A DNA stretch of 64,000 nucleotides, from positions 930,001-994,000 of the forward strand of contig NZ_JAFLND010000001.1 in assembly GCF_017313105.1 (NCBI RefSeq), written 5' to 3'. The translations under genes were made by a program, and so were the position numbers. The stretch is from [Muricauda] lutisoli (nom. illeg.). GTDB taxonomy: Bacteria; Bacteroidota; Bacteroidia; Flavobacteriales; Flavobacteriaceae. Positions within the stretch are counted from its first letter, which is position 1, and every line of letters starts with the position of its first letter. This document shows positions 54,776-63,916 of this stretch, one piece after another. The notes below the pieces were generated by a model, which saw only the letters and a list, made by a program, of their open reading frames with translations, ran no database searches and was not told the DNA's origin.

Positions 54776-57691
54776 TTGGATAAAAAATTGTTAAAAGACC
54801 TCTCATTGGCCTTAAAAGGTGAGTTGTTGTTCGATAATTTGAGCAAGGCCATCTATGCCACAGATGCCTCCGTATATAGAAAGTTGCCCATGGCGGTGGC
54901 CTACCCCAAAAATGCTGATGACCTTAAGGTTTTACTGAATTTTGCCAATGGGAATAAAATTGGATTGATTCCAAGAACAGCGGGAACATCTTTGGCCGGA
55001 CAATGTGTGGGAGAAGGGATTGTGGTCGATGTAAGTCGTTATTTCACCAAAATCATTAGTCTGGACAAAGACAAAAAACAAGTTACCTTAGAGCCTGGCG
55101 TGGTACGTGATGAGCTTAATCAATATTTAAAACCTTTCGGTCTTTTCTTCGGCCCCAATACATCTACGTCCAACCGATGTATGATTGGCGGTATGGTCGG
55201 CAACAATTCTTCTGGGACAACATCCATCCAATACGGTGTTACCAGGGATAAGGTTGTTGCCATGCAATGTGTGCTTTCGGACGGAAGTGATGCTTATTTC
55301 TCCGATATTTCCGAAGAAGAGTTTGAAAAGAAGAAACAAGGGCATTCATTAGAAGCCAAAATCTACAATGAACTTTACGAGGAGCTTTCCGAACAAGAAA
55401 CTCAGCACCATATAAAATCCGAATTTCCAAAACCTAGTATTCACAGAAGAAATACCGGGTACGCAGTGGATGAACTGCTCAAAAACAACATTTTTGGGGA
55501 TGATGAAGTCAACTTCAACATGTGTAAATTGTTGTCCGGAAGCGAAGGTACACTGGCCTTTACCACATCGGTAACACTGCAACTTGATGACTTACCTCCG
55601 CCATATGCAGCCATGGTAGCCACGCATTATAGAACATTGGAGGATTGTTTGAGCGATGTTGCACCTGTTATGCAACATAGCCTCCATCTATGTGAAATGA
55701 TGGACAAAGTAATTCTGGACTGTACCAAAAACAACAGGGCCCAATTGGCCAATCGTTTTTTTGTGGACGGTGACCCAGCGGGTATTTTGATGTTGGAAGT
55801 AAAGGCCGATTCCAAGGAAGATTTGGACAAACAACTGGATGAGTTGTTAAAAACGATTGAAAAGTCCGGCTTGAGCTACGCCAATCCTATTTTATATGGA
55901 GAGGACATCAATAAGGCGATAGAACTTCGTAAAGCAGGTCTTGGTCTGTTGGGCAATATGGTGGGGGATAGAAAAGCGGTGGCCTGTATTGAGGATACGG
56001 CCGTTGCTTTGGAGGACCTAAAAGATTTTATCGGCGAGTTTTCCCAGATCATGAAAGGGTATAACCAAGACGCTGTATATTATGCCCATGCAGGTGCTGG
56101 AGAATTGCATTTGCGGCCCATACTTAATTTAAAGAAATCGGAGGATGTGGTGTTGTTCCGAAGCATTACCACCGATGTGGCCAAGTTGACCAAAAAATAT
56201 CATGGAAGTTTTAGTGGAGAGCACGGGGATGGAATTGTGCGAGCAGAGTTCATACCACTGATGATAGGCGATACCAACTATGGGCTCTTGAAAAGGGTAA
56301 AAGCACTTTTTGACCCAAATTTGGTGCTGAACCCGGGGAAAATTGTGGATGCATACCCAATGGATGAGTCTTTGCGCTACAAAGTTGACCGCAAAGAGCC
56401 CGTGGTAAAAACACTGCTGGATTTTTCGGATAGTGAAGGGATTTTAAAAGCTGCCGAAAAATGCAATGGTAGCGGTGATTGCAGAAAGAGCCATAACATG
56501 AACGGTGGTATGTGCCCGAGCTACCAAGCCACCAAAGATGAAAAGGACACTACACGTGCAAGGGCCAATGCATTGCGTGAATTTTTGACCAATTCTGAAA
56601 AAACCAATCGGTTCGACCACAAAGAACTTAAAACGGCATTCGACCTTTGTTTGAGCTGCAAGGCCTGCGCCAGCGAATGTCCCAGCAATGTGGATGTTGC
56701 CGCCCTAAAGGCCGAATTCCTATATAATTACCAAGAGGCCAACGGATATTCCTTGCGAAGCAAGCTGTTTGCCCACAACACCCGATTGAATGCCATGGGA
56801 AGCACGGTTTCCGGCATCGCGAACTGGATGTACGAGTCCAAAATGGTCGGGGGAACACTTAAAAAAGCAGTAGGGGTGGCCCCGGAGCGCAACTTACCCA
56901 AGGTTGGCCGATTCAATTTTAAAAATCACCTAAAAAAGCATCGTGCAAAGCGAACCTACCTTTCCAAAAAACAGGTCGTCCTTTATATTGATGAGTTTGT
57001 GAAGTATCTGGATATCCAGATCGGGAAGGATGCCATAGAGCTATTGTGCAAATTGGGGTATGACGTGGAACTGTTCTATGGTGAAAGCGGGAGAACTTAC
57101 CTATCCAAAGGATTTTTGAAACAAGCCCAAAAATTGGTGGTCCAGAATATGGAGAATCTGAAAGGTATTTTAAATGAAGGAACCCCGATTGTGGGATTGG
57201 AGCCTTCTGCCATACTTTCGTTCAGGGATGAGTACCAGCGATTGCATGATGACAAGGAACAATTACAGAAATTGGCATCCCAATCATTTTTGATAGAAGA
57301 GTTTTTGGCCGCTGAAATCGCAGCGGGCCATATCACCTCCGATAGCTTTACCGATCAGGAAAAGACCATCAAAATTCACGGACATTGCCATCAAAAAGCG
57401 TTGAGCAATCAAAAAGTAACGTTCGATGTGTTGAATCTCCCCAAAAACTATAAAGTGACGATTATACCATCGGGTTGTTGTGGTATGGCAGGTTCTTTTG
57501 GTTACGAAAAAGAACATTTTGAAATAAGTATGCAGGTAGGTAAGCTAAAGTTGTTTCCCGCGGTGGAGAAAAGTGATGCCGATACTCTGATTGCGGCCAA
57601 CGGAACAAGTTGCAGGCATCAAATAAAGGATGGGACGAAAAGGGAGGCGCAACACCCCGTTTCAATCCTGAGACAGGCCCTTATCGTCTAG
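54776..57691 (+). CDS. Fused FAD-binding/Fe-S oxidoreductase (GlcD-GlcF type, 2-hydroxyacid dehydrogenase)
   Basis: 971 residues. The N-terminal half is an FAD-linked oxidase (PCMH) domain (about 35-260) with GMVGNNSSGT. The C-terminal half is iron-sulfur: CNGSGDC at 563-569, CLSCKACASEC with Cys625, 628, 631 and 635, then a CCG domain with SGCCGMAGSFG at about 900. This is the layout of fused glycolate/D-lactate dehydrogenases that feed electrons to quinones. Substrate not determined. No ATG precedes the FAD domain and a promoter ends 50 bases upstream, so I use the TTG at 54776. Confidence 0.88.
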   Translation: MDKKLLKDLSLALKGELLFDNLSKAIYATDASVYRKLPMAVAYPKNADDLKVLLNFANGNKIGLIPRTAGTSLAGQCVGEGIVVDVSRYFTKIISLDKDKKQVTLEPGVVRDELNQYLKPFGLFFGPNTSTSNRCMIGGMVGNNSSGTTSIQYGVTRDKVVAMQCVLSDGSDAYFSDISEEEFEKKKQGHSLEAKIYNELYEELSEQETQHHIKSEFPKPSIHRRNTGYAVDELLKNNIFGDDEVNFNMCKLLSGSEGTLAFTTSVTLQLDDLPPPYAAMVATHYRTLEDCLSDVAPVMQHSLHLCEMMDKVILDCTKNNRAQLANRFFVDGDPAGILMLEVKADSKEDLDKQLDELLKTIEKSGLSYANPILYGEDINKAIELRKAGLGLLGNMVGDRKAVACIEDTAVALEDLKDFIGEFSQIMKGYNQDAVYYAHAGAGELHLRPILNLKKSEDVVLFRSITTDVAKLTKKYHGSFSGEHGDGIVRAEFIPLMIGDTNYGLLKRVKALFDPNLVLNPGKIVDAYPMDESLRYKVDRKEPVVKTLLDFSDSEGILKAAEKCNGSGDCRKSHNMNGGMCPSYQATKDEKDTTRARANALREFLTNSEKTNRFDHKELKTAFDLCLSCKACASECPSNVDVAALKAEFLYNYQEANGYSLRSKLFAHNTRLNAMGSTVSGIANWMYESKMVGGTLKKAVGVAPERNLPKVGRFNFKNHLKKHRAKRTYLSKKQVVLYIDEFVKYLDIQIGKDAIELLCKLGYDVELFYGESGRTYLSKGFLKQAQKLVVQNMENLKGILNEGTPIVGLEPSAILSFRDEYQRLHDDKEQLQKLASQSFLIEEFLAAEIAAGHITSDSFTDQEKTIKIHGHCHQKALSNQKVTFDVLNLPKNYKVTIIPSGCCGMAGSFGYEKEHFEISMQVGKLKLFPAVEKSDADTLIAANGTSCRHQIKDGTKREAQHPVSILRQALIV

Positions 57692-58579
57692 GTAATCCTG
57701 ATCTACATTTTCTTCGCTTTCGCCAAAGTGTTCCTCGGTAACGTCCTCAATCTTGACTTCTTTATCGGTGATCGAAGCGATGAGGTCGTTCATATCCATT
57801 TCCTTTAAATCCTCGTCCACAAAGAAAGGAGAAAGTCTATCGTGATTGTAATGGTATATTTTCCAGCGTTTAAAAGAATACTCCAAAGCTGTCAGGTTTT
57901 CCACCCAATCCCCGGAATTTAAATAGGTGCAACTGCCATATTTGTTCTCGTACACCTCTTTTTTGGGTTGATGGATGTGTCCACAGACCACATAATCATA
58001 ATTGTTTTCTATGGCGAGCTCTGCCGCGGTCTTCTCAAAATTGTTGATGTACTTAACTGCACCTTTCACGCTATTTTTTATTTTTTTGGACAACGAATAT
58101 TTCTCACGTCCCATTTTGGCCAAGCACCAGTTCAGGAAGCTATTGATCAAAATAAGGATGTCGTAGCCGTAGCCGCCCAGCTTTGCCAACCATTTGGCAT
58201 TTTGTATGGAGACATCGAACACATCACCATGAAAAACCCAAGCTTTTTTACCATCCAGATTAAGCACCAGCTTGTTCATGATTTTAAAATTGCCCATTGA
58301 AGTATCACTGAACTTACGAAGCATTTCATCGTGATTTCCAGTGATATAGTAAACCTCGGTCCCTTTTGAGGCCATCCCGATGATTTTTCTCAACACTTTG
58401 AGATGGGAAGGCGGGAAATACCGTTTGCTAAATTGCCAGATGTCAATAATATCTCCGTTCAAGATCAGTTTTTTTGGCTGTATGCTATTGAGATATGTAA
58501 TGAGTTCATCTGCATGGCAGCCATAAGTTCCCAGATGTACATCCGAGATAACCGCCAATTCTATCTTCCTTTTTTTCAA
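57662..58579 (-). CDS. lpxH: UDP-2,3-diacylglucosamine diphosphatase-like metallophosphoesterase (LpxH family)
   Basis: 305 residues. Metal-site motifs run in order: Asp13 and His15 in SDVHLGTY, NGDIIDIW, GNHDEM, HGDVFD and GHIHQP. The LpxH/YbbF pattern identifies the lipid A precursor pyrophosphatase. The only start near MKKRKIELAVISDVH is TTG at 58579, with the usual N-terminus. Convergent with the GlcD-GlcF gene; the last 30 bases overlap. Confidence 0.82.
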   Translation of the reverse strand: MKKRKIELAVISDVHLGTYGCHADELITYLNSIQPKKLILNGDIIDIWQFSKRYFPPSHLKVLRKIIGMASKGTEVYYITGNHDEMLRKFSDTSMGNFKIMNKLVLNLDGKKAWVFHGDVFDVSIQNAKWLAKLGGYGYDILILINSFLNWCLAKMGREKYSLSKKIKNSVKGAVKYINNFEKTAAELAIENNYDYVVCGHIHQPKKEVYENKYGSCTYLNSGDWVENLTALEYSFKRWKIYHYNHDRLSPFFVDEDLKEMDMNDLIASITDKEVKIEDVTEEHFGESEENVDQDYLDDKGLSQD

Positions 58580-58719
58580 TGGTATAGGGTTTACTGCAAA
58601 ATAAAATGGTTGGGATAAATTAAAAATGAAATCGAAGTCATCAATTCATGAGGATAATGTTAAAAAATCATCATGCTGAAACTAAATATGTTACAATAAT
58701 ATTAAGGCATGACATCGTT

Positions 58720-58749
58720 TTTGAATTAGATTTGTATCGTCTACCTTTG
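58720..58749 (+). promoter_or_regulatory. Promoter of aroC with a second upstream -7 box
   Basis: -33 TTTG (58720-58723), 18-bp spacer, -7 TACCTTTG (58742-58749), 25 bases before the ATG. A second exact -7, TAGATTTG (58727-58734), lies within it. The rest of the 194-base gap back to the lpxH start is AT-rich and unassigned. Confidence 0.7.
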
Positions 58750-58773
58750 GGGACATCATAATTTATATACCGA

Positions 58774-59838
58774 ATGGCAGGAAATTCTTTTGGACAACTT
58801 TTTAGGCTCACCACCTTTGGTGAATCTCATGGAAAAGCATTGGGAGGTATCATCGACGGTTGCCCTGCAGGGATAACATTGGACTTGGATAAGGTTCAAG
58901 AGGAGTTGAACAGAAGAAAGCCCGGGCAATCTGCCATAGTTACACAGCGCAAGGAACCCGATACGGTAGAGATATATTCGGGTGTGTTCGAAGGAAAAAC
59001 TACAGGAACGCCCATTGGTTTTGCCATTCACAACACCAACCAGAAGTCCAAGGACTATTCACATATAAAAGACTCGTACCGACCATCCCATGCGGATTAT
59101 GTGTACGATAAAAAATATGGTTTCCGTGATTATCGCGGTGGGGGTAGAAGTTCTGCACGTGAAACCGCCAGTCGGGTTGTGGCAGGTGCCATTGCAAAGC
59201 AATTTTTAAGCGATATTAAAATAAACGCCTTTGTCTCCCAAGTTGGGGAGATGAAATTGGAAAAGCCTTATCAAGAATTGGACTTTGCCAAAATCGAGTC
59301 CAATGCCGTTCGTTGTCCCGATACCGAAATGGCCCAAAAAATGGAGGATTACATCAAATCCATAAAGAAACAAGGCGACACCATTGGTGGGGTAATCACA
59401 TGTGTGATCCAAAATGTACCAATTGGTCTGGGAGAGCCTGTTTTTGATAAACTACATGCCCGTTTGGGTGAAGCTATGCTTTCCATTAATGCGGTAAAGG
59501 GTTTTGAATATGGCAGTGGGTTTGCTGGAGTGGCCATGAAGGGCAGCGAACATAATGATGCCTTTAATGCCGACGGTACCACAAAAACCAACCGTAGCGG
59601 TGGTGTGCAGGGTGGTATCAGTAACGGTATGGATATTTACTTCAGTGTGGCTTTTAAACCTGTAGCAACCGTGCTGCAATCCTATGAGACGATCAATAAG
59701 GAAGGTGAACAAGTAACCACACAAGGCAAGGGGAGGCATGACCCCTGCGTTGTTCCAAGAGCTGTACCGATTGTGGAGGCCATGGCAGCATTGGTATTGG
59801 CAGACTATTCACTATTGGCCCGGACCAACAAAATCTAG
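58774..59838 (+). CDS. aroC: Chorismate synthase
   Basis: 354 residues. Uses reduced FMN to make chorismate from EPSP, the last step of the common aromatic pathway. [10 protein letters not shown] near the N-terminus, RPSHADY and [11 protein letters not shown] are the chorismate synthase signatures. Single gene with its own promoter; 56 bases separate it from the symporter gene. Confidence 0.97.
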   Translation: MAGNSFGQLFRLTTFGESHGKALGGIIDGCPAGITLDLDKVQEELNRRKPGQSAIVTQRKEPDTVEIYSGVFEGKTTGTPIGFAIHNTNQKSKDYSHIKDSYRPSHADYVYDKKYGFRDYRGGGRSSARETASRVVAGAIAKQFLSDIKINAFVSQVGEMKLEKPYQELDFAKIESNAVRCPDTEMAQKMEDYIKSIKKQGDTIGGVITCVIQNVPIGLGEPVFDKLHARLGEAMLSINAVKGFEYGSGFAGVAMKGSEHNDAFNADGTTKTNRSGGVQGGISNGMDIYFSVAFKPVATVLQSYETINKEGEQVTTQGKGRHDPCVVPRAVPIVEAMAALVLADYSLLARTNKI

Positions 59839-59894
59839 TCCACGTTAGGACGTTTCCATTCAAAAAAGTATCTTTCCATCCATAATCTTACTTT

Positions 59895-61220
59895 ATGAAG
59901 AAATTGGAATTGCACTGGCAAATCCTGATAGGAATGCTGCTTGGTATTGTTTTTGGATTTGCGATGACCCAAATTAGTTGGGGCAAGGAATTTGTAAATG
60001 ATTGGATCCAGCCTCTGGGAACCATTTTTGTGAAACTTCTTAAGCTTATTGCCATACCTCTTATTTTGGCATCCTTGGTCAAAGGGATTTCCGACCTCAA
60101 GGATATATCAAAATTTAGGAATATTGGTCTCCGCACCATTGGAACCTATATCGTAACAACTGTAGTGGCTATCACCATTGGGCTTTTATTGGTAAATGTC
60201 CTGAATCCAGGTAGTGGAATTTCGGAAGATACGGTGACCAAATTGACCGATACGTACGCGAATGATGCCGGGGTTACCTCAAAATTGGAAGAAGCTTCGC
60301 GTCAAAAAGATAGTGGACCCCTCCAATTTCTTATTGATATGGTGCCTGACAATGCTTTGGCGGCCATGACGGATAATGCGCTGATGCTTCAAGTGATATT
60401 CTTCACCATTTTCTTGGGCATCTCCATGTTATTGATTGGGGAGAAAAAGGCAAAACCACTTAAAGATTTTTTTGATGCTCTCAACGATGTGGTTCTTAAA
60501 ATGGTCGATTTGATTATGTTGACGGCTCCTTACGCCGTTTTCGCCCTATTAGCGGGTGTTGTAGTGTCATCAAGTGATCCAGACTTGTTATTGGCCCTGT
60601 TGAAATATGCGGGTGTTGTTGTCTTGGGTCTTTTAATAATGATTATTTTCTACGCCACCGTGGTAGGTCTGGTTACCAAAAAGAATCCGTTTTGGTTTTT
60701 AAAAGAGATAAGTCCAGCGCAACTGTTGGCTTTTTCAACCAGTTCCAGTGCCGCTACTTTGCCGGTGACCATGGAAAGGGTAGAGGAGCATATTGGTGTG
60801 GATAAAGAAGTATCCAGTTTTGTACTTCCCGTAGGTGCCACTATCAATATGGATGGGACGAGTTTGTACCAAGGTGTTGCCGCAGTATTCATTTCGCAGG
60901 CCCTTGGGTTTGATTTGACTTTTGGAAATCAATTGACCATAGTGTTAACCGCTTTGTTGGCCTCTATTGGTTCAGCGGCAGTTCCCGGAGCGGGAATGGT
61001 AATGTTGGTGATTGTTTTGGAGTCCATTGGATTTCCTCCGGACAAATTGGCGATTGGCCTGGCCTTGATTTTTGCGGTTGATAGACCGTTGGATATGTGC
61101 AGGACCGTAGTGAATGTCACCGGTGATGCCACAGTTTCCATGGTTGTTGCAAAATCTGTGGACAAACTTGGCGACCCACATGTGGAAGAATGGGATGACC
61201 ATTATGATGAGGTCAAGTAA
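59895..61220 (+). CDS. Dicarboxylate/amino acid:cation symporter (DAACS family)
   Basis: 441 residues. Sequence features of the glutamate/aspartate transporter fold: the serine-rich SSSAATLPVTME hairpin, NMDGTSLYQG in the seventh helix and the later DRPLDMCRTVVNVTGD, both substrate/cation sites. Transport of glutamate, aspartate or C4-dicarboxylates with Na+ or H+ is the family role. Ends in a strong terminator. Confidence 0.92.
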   Translation: MKKLELHWQILIGMLLGIVFGFAMTQISWGKEFVNDWIQPLGTIFVKLLKLIAIPLILASLVKGISDLKDISKFRNIGLRTIGTYIVTTVVAITIGLLLVNVLNPGSGISEDTVTKLTDTYANDAGVTSKLEEASRQKDSGPLQFLIDMVPDNALAAMTDNALMLQVIFFTIFLGISMLLIGEKKAKPLKDFFDALNDVVLKMVDLIMLTAPYAVFALLAGVVVSSSDPDLLLALLKYAGVVVLGLLIMIIFYATVVGLVTKKNPFWFLKEISPAQLLAFSTSSSAATLPVTMERVEEHIGVDKEVSSFVLPVGATINMDGTSLYQGVAAVFISQALGFDLTFGNQLTIVLTALLASIGSAAVPGAGMVMLVIVLESIGFPPDKLAIGLALIFAVDRPLDMCRTVVNVTGDATVSMVVAKSVDKLGDPHVEEWDDHYDEVK

Positions 61221-61244
61221 ACCAAAGAAAGAAATACTTAAAAT

Positions 61245-61276
61245 AAAAAAGACCTCCATTTTTGGAGGTCTTTTTT
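61245..61276. terminator. Bidirectional terminator between symporter and MuiA-like genes
   Basis: GACCTCCA pairs with TGGAGGTC (61251-61258 with 61263-61270), flanked by A6 and T6, between convergent stops at 61220 and 61281. Confidence 0.93.
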
Positions 61277-61280
61277 GGTT

Positions 61281-63335
61281 TTAGAGGGATATATATCTTC
61301 CTTTTGGGAACCTAACTTGAAAAGAGAAGCTTTCCTTTTCCACGGATTTAGGTTCCATTGCCATATTCCAGGTCAATAAGCCTTTGTTCTGGTCATAGGT
61401 TGCATTATTGGTCACAATATCATCCACTTTGATCTCCTTGTTCTGTGATTTTGGTATGCGGTCCATGAGTTTTAGATTGATCTTGCTGTTCTTGTTATTT
61501 TTAACCTCCAGTACATAGCTGCGATCTAATATCCGGTTACTGCCCACAAAGGGTTTACTTTTAAAATTACGTTCCTGCTGCCTTGTTACCGTAATATTGT
61601 GCTCAATGCCCAACGATAAGATCATTTCTTTTTTTGTTGTGTAAGGATCTAAGACCGTTTTACCGGCGTAGGAACCTTCAAAGTAGATATTGGCTTCACC
61701 TGGCAATAGCTGGTGTTTCTCCCAATCTTTAAAACTGGCGGTGAGATATACATTTTCATTCAATATGGGAGCTGCAAAATATTCGTATGTAGCCGGTATT
61801 TTATAGGTGTTCACTTCAACGGACGTAATATCGCCATCGGATATAACGGTGTAAGGTTTTTTAATGGTAAATTCTGTTCTGGTTGCTCCTTCTTGGGTCT
61901 CGCTTTTCTTGGTTGTTATGACTACGACACCATTGATTCCACGGTTTCCATAAATTGCGGAGGCATTGGAGCCTTTCAGCACCTCAATGTCCTGGATTTC
62001 ATTTTCATCCAAGTCACCCTCAACAAAATTGTCAACAGGTACTCCATCTATAATGTAAAGGGGTTGGGGGTTGCTGGTCACCTTGGAAGCTCCTCTAATG
62101 GAAACCCCTGCCACTCGGCCTTTCAAAATTCGTTCGCCGGTAACCGCCCCTACAGCAGCAGTACCATAAGCTGTTACCACCACTTCATCCAAATGTTGTG
62201 CATCTTCTTCCATACGAACGTTCATAATGGAGGAGTAAATGGGCAATTCGTAAGGACGCATCCCGATATAGGAAAAGGTCAATTCTTGACCAAAGGGCAC
62301 CTCCAAAGCATAATTGCCATCAAAATCGGTTTGTGTGCCCTTGGTGGTGCCTTTGATCACAACATTTACTCCGGGCAGTGGAGTACCGGATTCGTCCGTA
62401 ATGGTCCCGACCACTTTTTTTACATTGGGATTAAAGGCATATCCCTTTTTCTTTGTGGCAGGGGTGTACCTTTTTTGGTAGGCACTCACAAAGTTCAAAT
62501 AATGGGCCTCAATTTTGGGTTTGCTGATATTGTGATTTGGATTACCGGTGGACAAAGCGATTTTTACATTTTTCCAATCCTGCCCCGTGTTTTGGTAAAC
62601 ATTGCCCTTGTATGCCAAGGAGAGCGGTGCGTTTAATCCAGTGGATTTAATGTCGTAATTGGGCACCCACCCCGCATCTTTCACCAAGTAGGACAGTGAA
62701 GCGTTCAGGTTGGTGGAAATCGGTGCATCAAAAGTAATGGTTATTTCCCCTTGTGGAGTCGCTTTGGCATTGTTTGCCTCGGCCAACTGTTGCTGTAGAT
62801 CGTTGATTTCCAGCTTTAGTTTGTTGATTTTTAAATGGGCCTTGAATATTTCATTTTTAATGCTGGTAATGCGCTCTCTGTAATATTGACCGACCTGTTT
62901 GATTCTTTCCAAATCCAGAACCTGACTGTCGCCATTTACAATTCTATTGGAGGTGATTACCTTTTCCTCTTCCTCGAGACCTGCAATGGTATTCTTTACC
63001 AATGAAACTTCATATTCCAGTTCTTCAATAGTGTTTTCCCATGCTTTGATCTTCGGGTTGCTCTCGGTTTTTTCAAGGTAATTGGTGTCGTAGGCAATAG
63101 CTAAAATGGAAACGGCACCTAAACCTGAAATTTGAATGCTGCTCTCATCAATTTTATGGGATAGCCCTGTAAAAACCACTTCGTTCGATCCTTCTTGTAA
63201 TAGACAGGAAGCTGCTCGTGTAATCTGGGCCCCATTGAGATAAACGGTAACCTCCTTTATTTTAGAGGTAGTTTTTATCGTATTGGCAAATAGCAAAAAG
63301 GGTGCGCACAAAAATAGAATGACTGTATTTTTCAT
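61281..63335 (-). CDS. MuiA/DUF4139 protein with an inserted SusC-type carboxypeptidase-regulatory and TonB-plug segment
   Basis: 684 residues, signal peptide about 1-17. DUF4140 (about 27-110) and a coiled coil (95-190) lead into DUF4139 (from about 205; LVKDAGWVPNYDIK). At about 305 the DUF4139 domain is interrupted. Residues 308-378 form a carboxypeptidase-regulatory sandwich (VVGTITDESGTPLPGVNVVI). Residues 383-476 form a TonB plug (DEVVVTAYG, YIIDGVPVDN, IEVLKGSNASAIYG, GVVVITTKK). DUF4139 resumes at about 487 (TIKKPYTVISDG) and runs to 684. There is no 22-strand barrel, so it is not a transporter. Family members without the insert are mucoidy inhibitor-like and of unknown function. Confidence 0.85.
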   Translation of the reverse strand: MKNTVILFLCAPFLLFANTIKTTSKIKEVTVYLNGAQITRAASCLLQEGSNEVVFTGLSHKIDESSIQISGLGAVSILAIAYDTNYLEKTESNPKIKAWENTIEELEYEVSLVKNTIAGLEEEEKVITSNRIVNGDSQVLDLERIKQVGQYYRERITSIKNEIFKAHLKINKLKLEINDLQQQLAEANNAKATPQGEITITFDAPISTNLNASLSYLVKDAGWVPNYDIKSTGLNAPLSLAYKGNVYQNTGQDWKNVKIALSTGNPNHNISKPKIEAHYLNFVSAYQKRYTPATKKKGYAFNPNVKKVVGTITDESGTPLPGVNVVIKGTTKGTQTDFDGNYALEVPFGQELTFSYIGMRPYELPIYSSIMNVRMEEDAQHLDEVVVTAYGTAAVGAVTGERILKGRVAGVSIRGASKVTSNPQPLYIIDGVPVDNFVEGDLDENEIQDIEVLKGSNASAIYGNRGINGVVVITTKKSETQEGATRTEFTIKKPYTVISDGDITSVEVNTYKIPATYEYFAAPILNENVYLTASFKDWEKHQLLPGEANIYFEGSYAGKTVLDPYTTKKEMILSLGIEHNITVTRQQERNFKSKPFVGSNRILDRSYVLEVKNNKNSKINLKLMDRIPKSQNKEIKVDDIVTNNATYDQNKGLLTWNMAMEPKSVEKESFSFQVRFPKGRYISL

Positions 63336-63360
63336 AATGGTTGGATATTAATTGTTTATC

Positions 63361-63368
63361 CAAACCTA
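63361..63368 (-). promoter_or_regulatory. -7 element TAGGTTTG for the MuiA-like gene
   Basis: Minus-strand TAGGTTTG (plus strand CAAACCTA), 26 bases before the ATG at 63335. Confidence 0.5.
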
Positions 63369-63445
63369 TGATTCAATTGTTCCAATTAAAACCGGGAATG
63401 GTGTGAATGGGTTGGTTGGCTGAGGGAACCCTGGGTTTTGATGAG

Positions 63446-63853
63446 TCAATCCAAAAACTTGGCTTTGAGCTCTGGGGTCGGAACCATGCAAGACTCCTGT
63501 TTACCGAACCATTTATAGCGGTTTTTGGCCACAAAGTCATAGATGGCGTTTCGGATGGAGGTAGGAATCCACGTAAAAACAGCGGTCAATTTCCATAAGC
63601 CTCCCAGGTCTTTTGCGATTTCCAAGGCAGCGTCGGATTTGGTATAATAGGCCACGCCGGGCTCAATAAGGATAATGGAATCCACTTTGCTGGTATCAAT
63701 ATGGCGTTGACCCACCAATTGTTGCCCCGCTTTGCTCTGTAGGGCCGCATAGCGGAATACATCTTTTTTGTCCCGTTTTATGACAAACTGGACAGAGCTG
63801 TTGCAAAGGTTACAGACCCCATCGAACAAGATTATTTTTTTACCGTTTTCCAC
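63446..63853 (-). CDS. DCC1-like thiol-disulfide oxidoreductase (DUF393)
   Basis: 135 residues. The DCC motif FDGVCNLCN carries Cys14 and Cys17 as a CxxC redox pair, and the family is a thioredoxin-like fold. The start is GTG at 63853; no ATG is available and the N-terminus MENGKKIILFDGVC is typical. A -7 element ends five bases upstream, so the message may be leaderless. Confidence 0.88.
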   Translation of the reverse strand: MENGKKIILFDGVCNLCNSSVQFVIKRDKKDVFRYAALQSKAGQQLVGQRHIDTSKVDSIILIEPGVAYYTKSDAALEIAKDLGGLWKLTAVFTWIPTSIRNAIYDFVAKNRYKWFGKQESCMVPTPELKAKFLD

Positions 63854-63857
63854 GGTG

Positions 63858-63865
63858 CAAAGATA
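63858..63865 (-). promoter_or_regulatory. -7 element TATCTTTG immediately upstream of the GTG start
   Basis: Minus-strand TATCTTTG (plus strand CAAAGATA). Only four bases separate it from the GTG at 63853, placing transcription start at or near the first codon. Confidence 0.6.
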
Positions 63866-63916
63866 GTGTGGAAGTAGCTGTCTTAGAAATATTAACTCAT
63901 AACAGCACGTGTAATT

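Noticed and set aside
61713-62636. A 307-codon open frame antisense to the MuiA/plug gene.
   Set aside because: Entirely within a clearly coding gene on the opposite strand; translation is cysteine- and glycine-rich with no recognisable domain, as expected from a mirrored reading frame.
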